From the NCBI GenBank assembly GCA_964019335.1, contig OZ025717.1:428669-492668 (forward strand): DNA of 64,000 nt. Direction: 5' to 3'. Source of the DNA: Diplonema japonicum (lineage: Eukaryota; Euglenozoa; Diplonemea; Diplonemida; Diplonemidae). This document shows positions 60,647 to 64,000 of the stretch, in pieces. Below the pieces are notes generated by a model. It worked only from the letters and a program-made list of their open reading frames with translations. It was not told where the DNA came from and ran no database searches. How positions within the stretch are numbered: the first letter of the stretch is position 1; the number at the start of each line of letters is the position of its first letter. The position numbers were made by a program, and so were the translations under genes.

Positions 60647-63266
60647 ATGCCAATAATAGAAGGAAGCGAAGATGAAGAGCTAGCTGGGCTAACAGGTGAC
60701 CTCGAGGGTGTTGAGGAAGGAATCTCCCTTGCGAATCGGCGGGGCGACGAACGTGGGAGCGCGGCGGAGAAGTGCGATGCATTGCTTCGCAGAGTACACG
60801 AGGTGCTGGATGTACACGCACGACCAACGTATCTGACAGTGGAGCAAAGGGAGCTCCAGCAAGAGTACCAGACCCTGGACTACATCGGGACCTACAGCAA
60901 CGTGAGTAAGCGACACATCGAGATCCCGAAGGTGCAAGACTCGATCATGAAATGGCTCCTTTTTGCAGCCGTCGGCATATCATGCGGGCTGCTCGCCTTT
61001 TTCATGCGACAAACCATCGACCTGATCAACGAGAAGAGAATGAAGACCGTGGCCAACCTACTCAACGTCTCGGGTGGGGGCAACTCAAAACAATATTTTC
61101 TCGCATGGTTATACCTCGTAGGCACGTCCGGCGCGCTCGCTCTCTGCGCGTCTCTCATCGTAGTCTTATACTGGAAATCAGCGGCGGGAAGCGGTGTGGA
61201 AGAGGTAATCGCTTACTTAAATGGAGTTGACATGCCCCGCGTCTTTAATGTTAGAACGGCGATTGTTAAGTTCTTTTCGTGCATTGCATCGGTATCGTCG
61301 GGGCTACCAGCGGGACCCGAAGGGCCAATGATCCATCTAGGCGCGATCTGTGGGGCAGGGCTGACTCAAGGTCGATCGAAAACACTTGGAGTCGCCACAA
61401 AAGTGTTTCGAAAATATCGTAACGCAAAGGACCACCGTGATTTCATCACAGCAGGTGCTGCAGCGGGGATCTCAGCTGCGTTCGGTGCACCTATAGGAGG
61501 GCTGCTGTTTGTGATGGAAGAGATGAGCACACATTGGAAGCCGTCGCTGACGTGGATGATTTTCTTCACATCAATGGCGTCCTTCTGCACGGTATCGTTA
61601 TTCAATTCTGCGTTTGATGCTTGGGTCCCGACAGGCACTTTCGGATGGTTTCTCAACAAGGCCGCCGTTCTCTTTGAAGTCAAGACTATCATCCAGCTCA
61701 ACATCCTAGCGATCTTCCCGTCGTTCATCATTGGCACCCTCGGGGGGATATTCGGCGGGCTGTTCACAATCCTCAACGTAAAGATCAACCAATGGCGCAA
61801 GCGCACCATGAACACAAACACAAAGCGGATTTTAGAACCCGTTGTGGTCGTTGTTCTATTTTCAACAGCAGGCTTGCTCCTCCCCATGATGATGGGGTGC
61901 AGCCCTGTCAAGACAGCTGAGACAGAGGGCGAACGAAAAATGTGGGTCACGGAAAACAGCACGTACCTCGCGACGTTTCTATGCGATTCTCCAGATAAAT
62001 ACAGCCCGTTAGGAACACTGACCATGGGAGGCAATGAGGGAACTATTAGAAGGCTGTTCTCCAGACATACGAATTTGGAGTTCGGTGGCGGGGTGTTATT
62101 TTTGTACTTCGTCCTGTACTTTGTCTTTGCATGCTACACCGCTGGCATGTCGATATCAAGCGGGTTATTGGTACCGATGATAGTCATGGGCGCTGCCATG
62201 GGGCGTCTTGTGGGGAGTCTGTTGGTCCAAGCTAGTCTAAGTAATGAACAGGCGTATCTTTCGGTTCATCAATGGATAGACCCCGGTGTGTTTGCGTTGA
62301 TAGGAAGTGCTGCGTTTGTAGGAGGTGTGTCACGGTTGACGGTGTCTCTTGTTGTCATCATGCTCGAGATTTCAGCGGAGCTACACTTCCTCTTCCCCAT
62401 TATGCTCGCGGTGATGACGGCAAAATGGGTCGGGGATTTCTTCACACCATCTCTGTACCATTCATACTTGGAAATGAAATGCGTGCCCATCATGCAACTG
62501 CAGCGTGACAATTCTGATATCGATCTGTCCAAGCATACTGCATTGGATGCTGTTGCCGGGGAACCAGTCTGTGTGCAGTTGAGGGAATCCATCACAAGAT
62601 TGTGCGAAGTGTTAAAGATGACGTCGTATAACTGCTTCCCTGTCATTAATGGAAGAGGTCTTCTCGAAGGGACTATCTTGAGAAAGGATTTGGGGTTGCT
62701 GCTGTGCACGCCAGAGGTTTTCGAGCAAAACGGACAACGAGGGAAGCTACTGACCCATCGACAGCTGCAAGACAAGGATTCATCATTGTTCCTGAAAGGC
62801 ACCACCGGGTCCATGAAAACCGACTGGCATCATGTGGTCGGCGAGGAATGTCTTGAAAACACATTTATTGACATCGGGCCGTATCTGAACCGCAGCCCGT
62901 TTACCGTGCAGACTAGTTTCTCGCTTGATTTGACCTATGATCTCTTTACTAGTTTAGGGCTGAGGCATCTTATAGTGATCCGTCGTGAAAAATGTATGGG
63001 GGTTCTGACGCGGAAGGACTTGCTCAACGCAGCGCTTGAAGAGCGTTTGTGTGGTGGCGAGCTTGCGCAGTATCATGATTCGATCCGGCCTGAATGGTAT
63101 TTTTTTTTGAAGGGGGGTTTTTTTATTTAAAAAAAAAAAAATCAGGACCGCCGAAGACCAGCTCCGTGCTGAGCAGGAAGATTCGGAGACCACTCCCACA
63201 CCGACACCTAGCTTGTCTCCAGGCCGCTCGCCCACGTCCGCACCCGTTCGCGGCAGTGGTGTGTGA
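60647..63266 (+). CDS. CLC-type chloride channel/transporter with CBS domains
   Basis: Exons 60647-63096 and 63146-63266 (49-nt intron with a poly-A tract before the acceptor) give about 856 residues. The usual eighteen-helix CLC fold reads GSGVEEV (181-187; animal GSGIPE), GPEGPMIH (223-230; gating Glu225; the usual Lys is Pro), FGAPIGGLLFVMEE, SISSGLLVPMIVMGAAMG (GxFxP-like) and SAAFVGGVSRLTVSLVVIMLE. The C-terminus has two CBS domains (PVCVQLRESITRLCEVL; CFPVINGRGLLEGTILRKDL; SLDLTYDLFTSLGLRHLIVI) and a Pro/Thr-rich tail. It belongs to the eukaryotic intracellular-type (CLC-6/7-like) group by appearance; channel against exchanger is not resolved. The acceptor is TCAG. The A-run before the ATG is typical of this window. 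Confidence 0.88.
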
Positions 63267-63543
63267 CTTCATACATATGCGCTTTGACTCGCTCAATTTT
63301 TGTTTTTGTTTTTCTTCCGTTTTTTTTGTGTTTCAATTTTTTTGTGAATACAATGGGTGTCAATGGCTTGCGAGGAGGAAAAAATAAAAAATAAAAGAGA
63401 AAAAAGAGGGTATAAAAAAAAAACTTATCTAACTGCGCCGCCCCCCTCTCCGTTTTTTTTTTCTCCCCCCCCTTTCCACTCAATCGTCCCTTTTTTCAAA
63501 AAAAAAAAAAAAAAAAAAAAAAGACACAACAAAAAAAAAAAAA

Positions 63544-64000
63544 ATGGCCGATGAGCCGGAAGCGGATTTTGGTGTGGATATCATCCAAGACAGGGAAAGT
63601 GTGCCCCTATGTTGGGAGGAGGTGCACCCTGGTGGGGATGAGGTGCCTATTGCGATTCTGAGGCCGGACATCTACTCGTTAAAACTGACGAACAATGGGA
63701 ACGAAAGGATCGTGGCGAGAGTCTGCATCGACGGCAACGCATTGCGGTGCTTGTACTACCTGGCCCCAAGGAGCACCCATCTGGTCAGAGGAAGACGCGT
63801 CAGCGAAAACGAGGTCTTACCACTCCACTTCCAAATGGTCGGGCGCAGAGTCAATGTCCTGCGAGGCTTGGAAATATCCGGCATTTTAGATAATCTAGGA
63901 AGCGTTGAGGTGGAGTTCTACAAAGCGATTGAGACCAACGAAAACAGAGCCGGGTGGAAGACACCTAAAACACAGTCTGTCCTTCAAGCATGGTCGAACG
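63544..64000 (+). CDS. Unrecognised protein, 3' part beyond the window
   Basis: Open from ATG 63544, after an A-run, through the right edge (152 complete codons). Starts MADEPEADFGVDIIQDRESV. The N-terminal third is acidic; the next part, with strands SLKLTNNGNERIVARVCIDG and LYYLAPRSTHLVRGRRV, then SVEVEFYKAI near the end, suggests a beta-sandwich. No domain is recognised. Codon composition matches the neighbours, so I think it is a real gene. Confidence 0.6.
   Translation, partial: MADEPEADFGVDIIQDRESVPLCWEEVHPGGDEVPIAILRPDIYSLKLTNNGNERIVARVCIDGNALRCLYYLAPRSTHLVRGRRVSENEVLPLHFQMVGRRVNVLRGLEISGILDNLGSVEVEFYKAIETNENRAGWKTPKTQSVLQAWSN

Overview
This window is nuclear DNA of a unicellular eukaryote. 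The evidence is short GT-AG spliceosomal introns (about 33-54 nt), eukaryote-only genes (AQR, SLBP, eIF4E, RPS2, RTEL1, ABCC and SLC25 carriers, a DHHC acyltransferase) and homopolymer-rich intergenic DNA. The standard genetic code fits and all three stop codons occur. CYB5D1 points to a cilium or flagellum. Frataxin, two or three mitochondrial carriers and a probable COA3 point to an aerobic mitochondrion, and a secreted GH18 chitinase suits a phagotroph or heterotroph. I cannot name the species. The gene layout recalls dinoflagellate-like or kinetoplastid-like unidirectional clusters, but that alone does not place it.

Layout: two minus-strand genes (DUSP, COA3-like) lie at 0.3-1.4 kb. From 1.5 to 8.7 kb is a nest of decayed repeats: a small inverted-repeat element, a broken non-LTR reverse transcriptase, large inverted repeats, a ~50-bp minisatellite and pentamer-like GGACT DNA. 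Most of it has lost its CpG dinucleotides. From 8.8 kb to the right edge every gene I recognise (25) is on the plus strand. In order they are a PFK-2/FBPase-2-like protein, a calcineurin-like phosphatase, an AspH-like hydroxylase, a coiled-coil protein, SLBP, two tandem RPS2 genes, an unknown protein, AQR, a calpain-like and a myosin-like protein, ferroportin, CYB5D1, frataxin, a glutamate-type carrier, ankyrin-glutaminase, chitinase, a small unknown, eIF4E, a tepsin-like ENTH protein, a DHHC transferase, an ABCC transporter, an RPB12-type polymerase subunit, an SLC25 carrier, RTEL1, a CLC channel and a partial unknown gene. A second repeat family (41.6-48.2 kb) surrounds the chitinase and fills an exceptionally long eIF4E intron.

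Most striking: four neighbouring plus-strand genes (PFKFB-like, calcineurin-like, calpain-like, myosin-like) keep the fold-level signature of an enzyme but have lost catalytic or nucleotide-binding residues while keeping long open frames. SLBP carries a textbook eIF4E-binding motif at its N-terminus, with an atypical eIF4E in the same window. The tandem RPS2 copies differ by one precise intron. Copies of one transposon in CpG-rich and TpG/CpA forms give direct evidence of CpG-directed mutation. Iron/haem and glutamine/glutamate genes are near one another (ferroportin-CYB5D1-frataxin; glutamate-type carrier-glutaminase), which is suggestive only.
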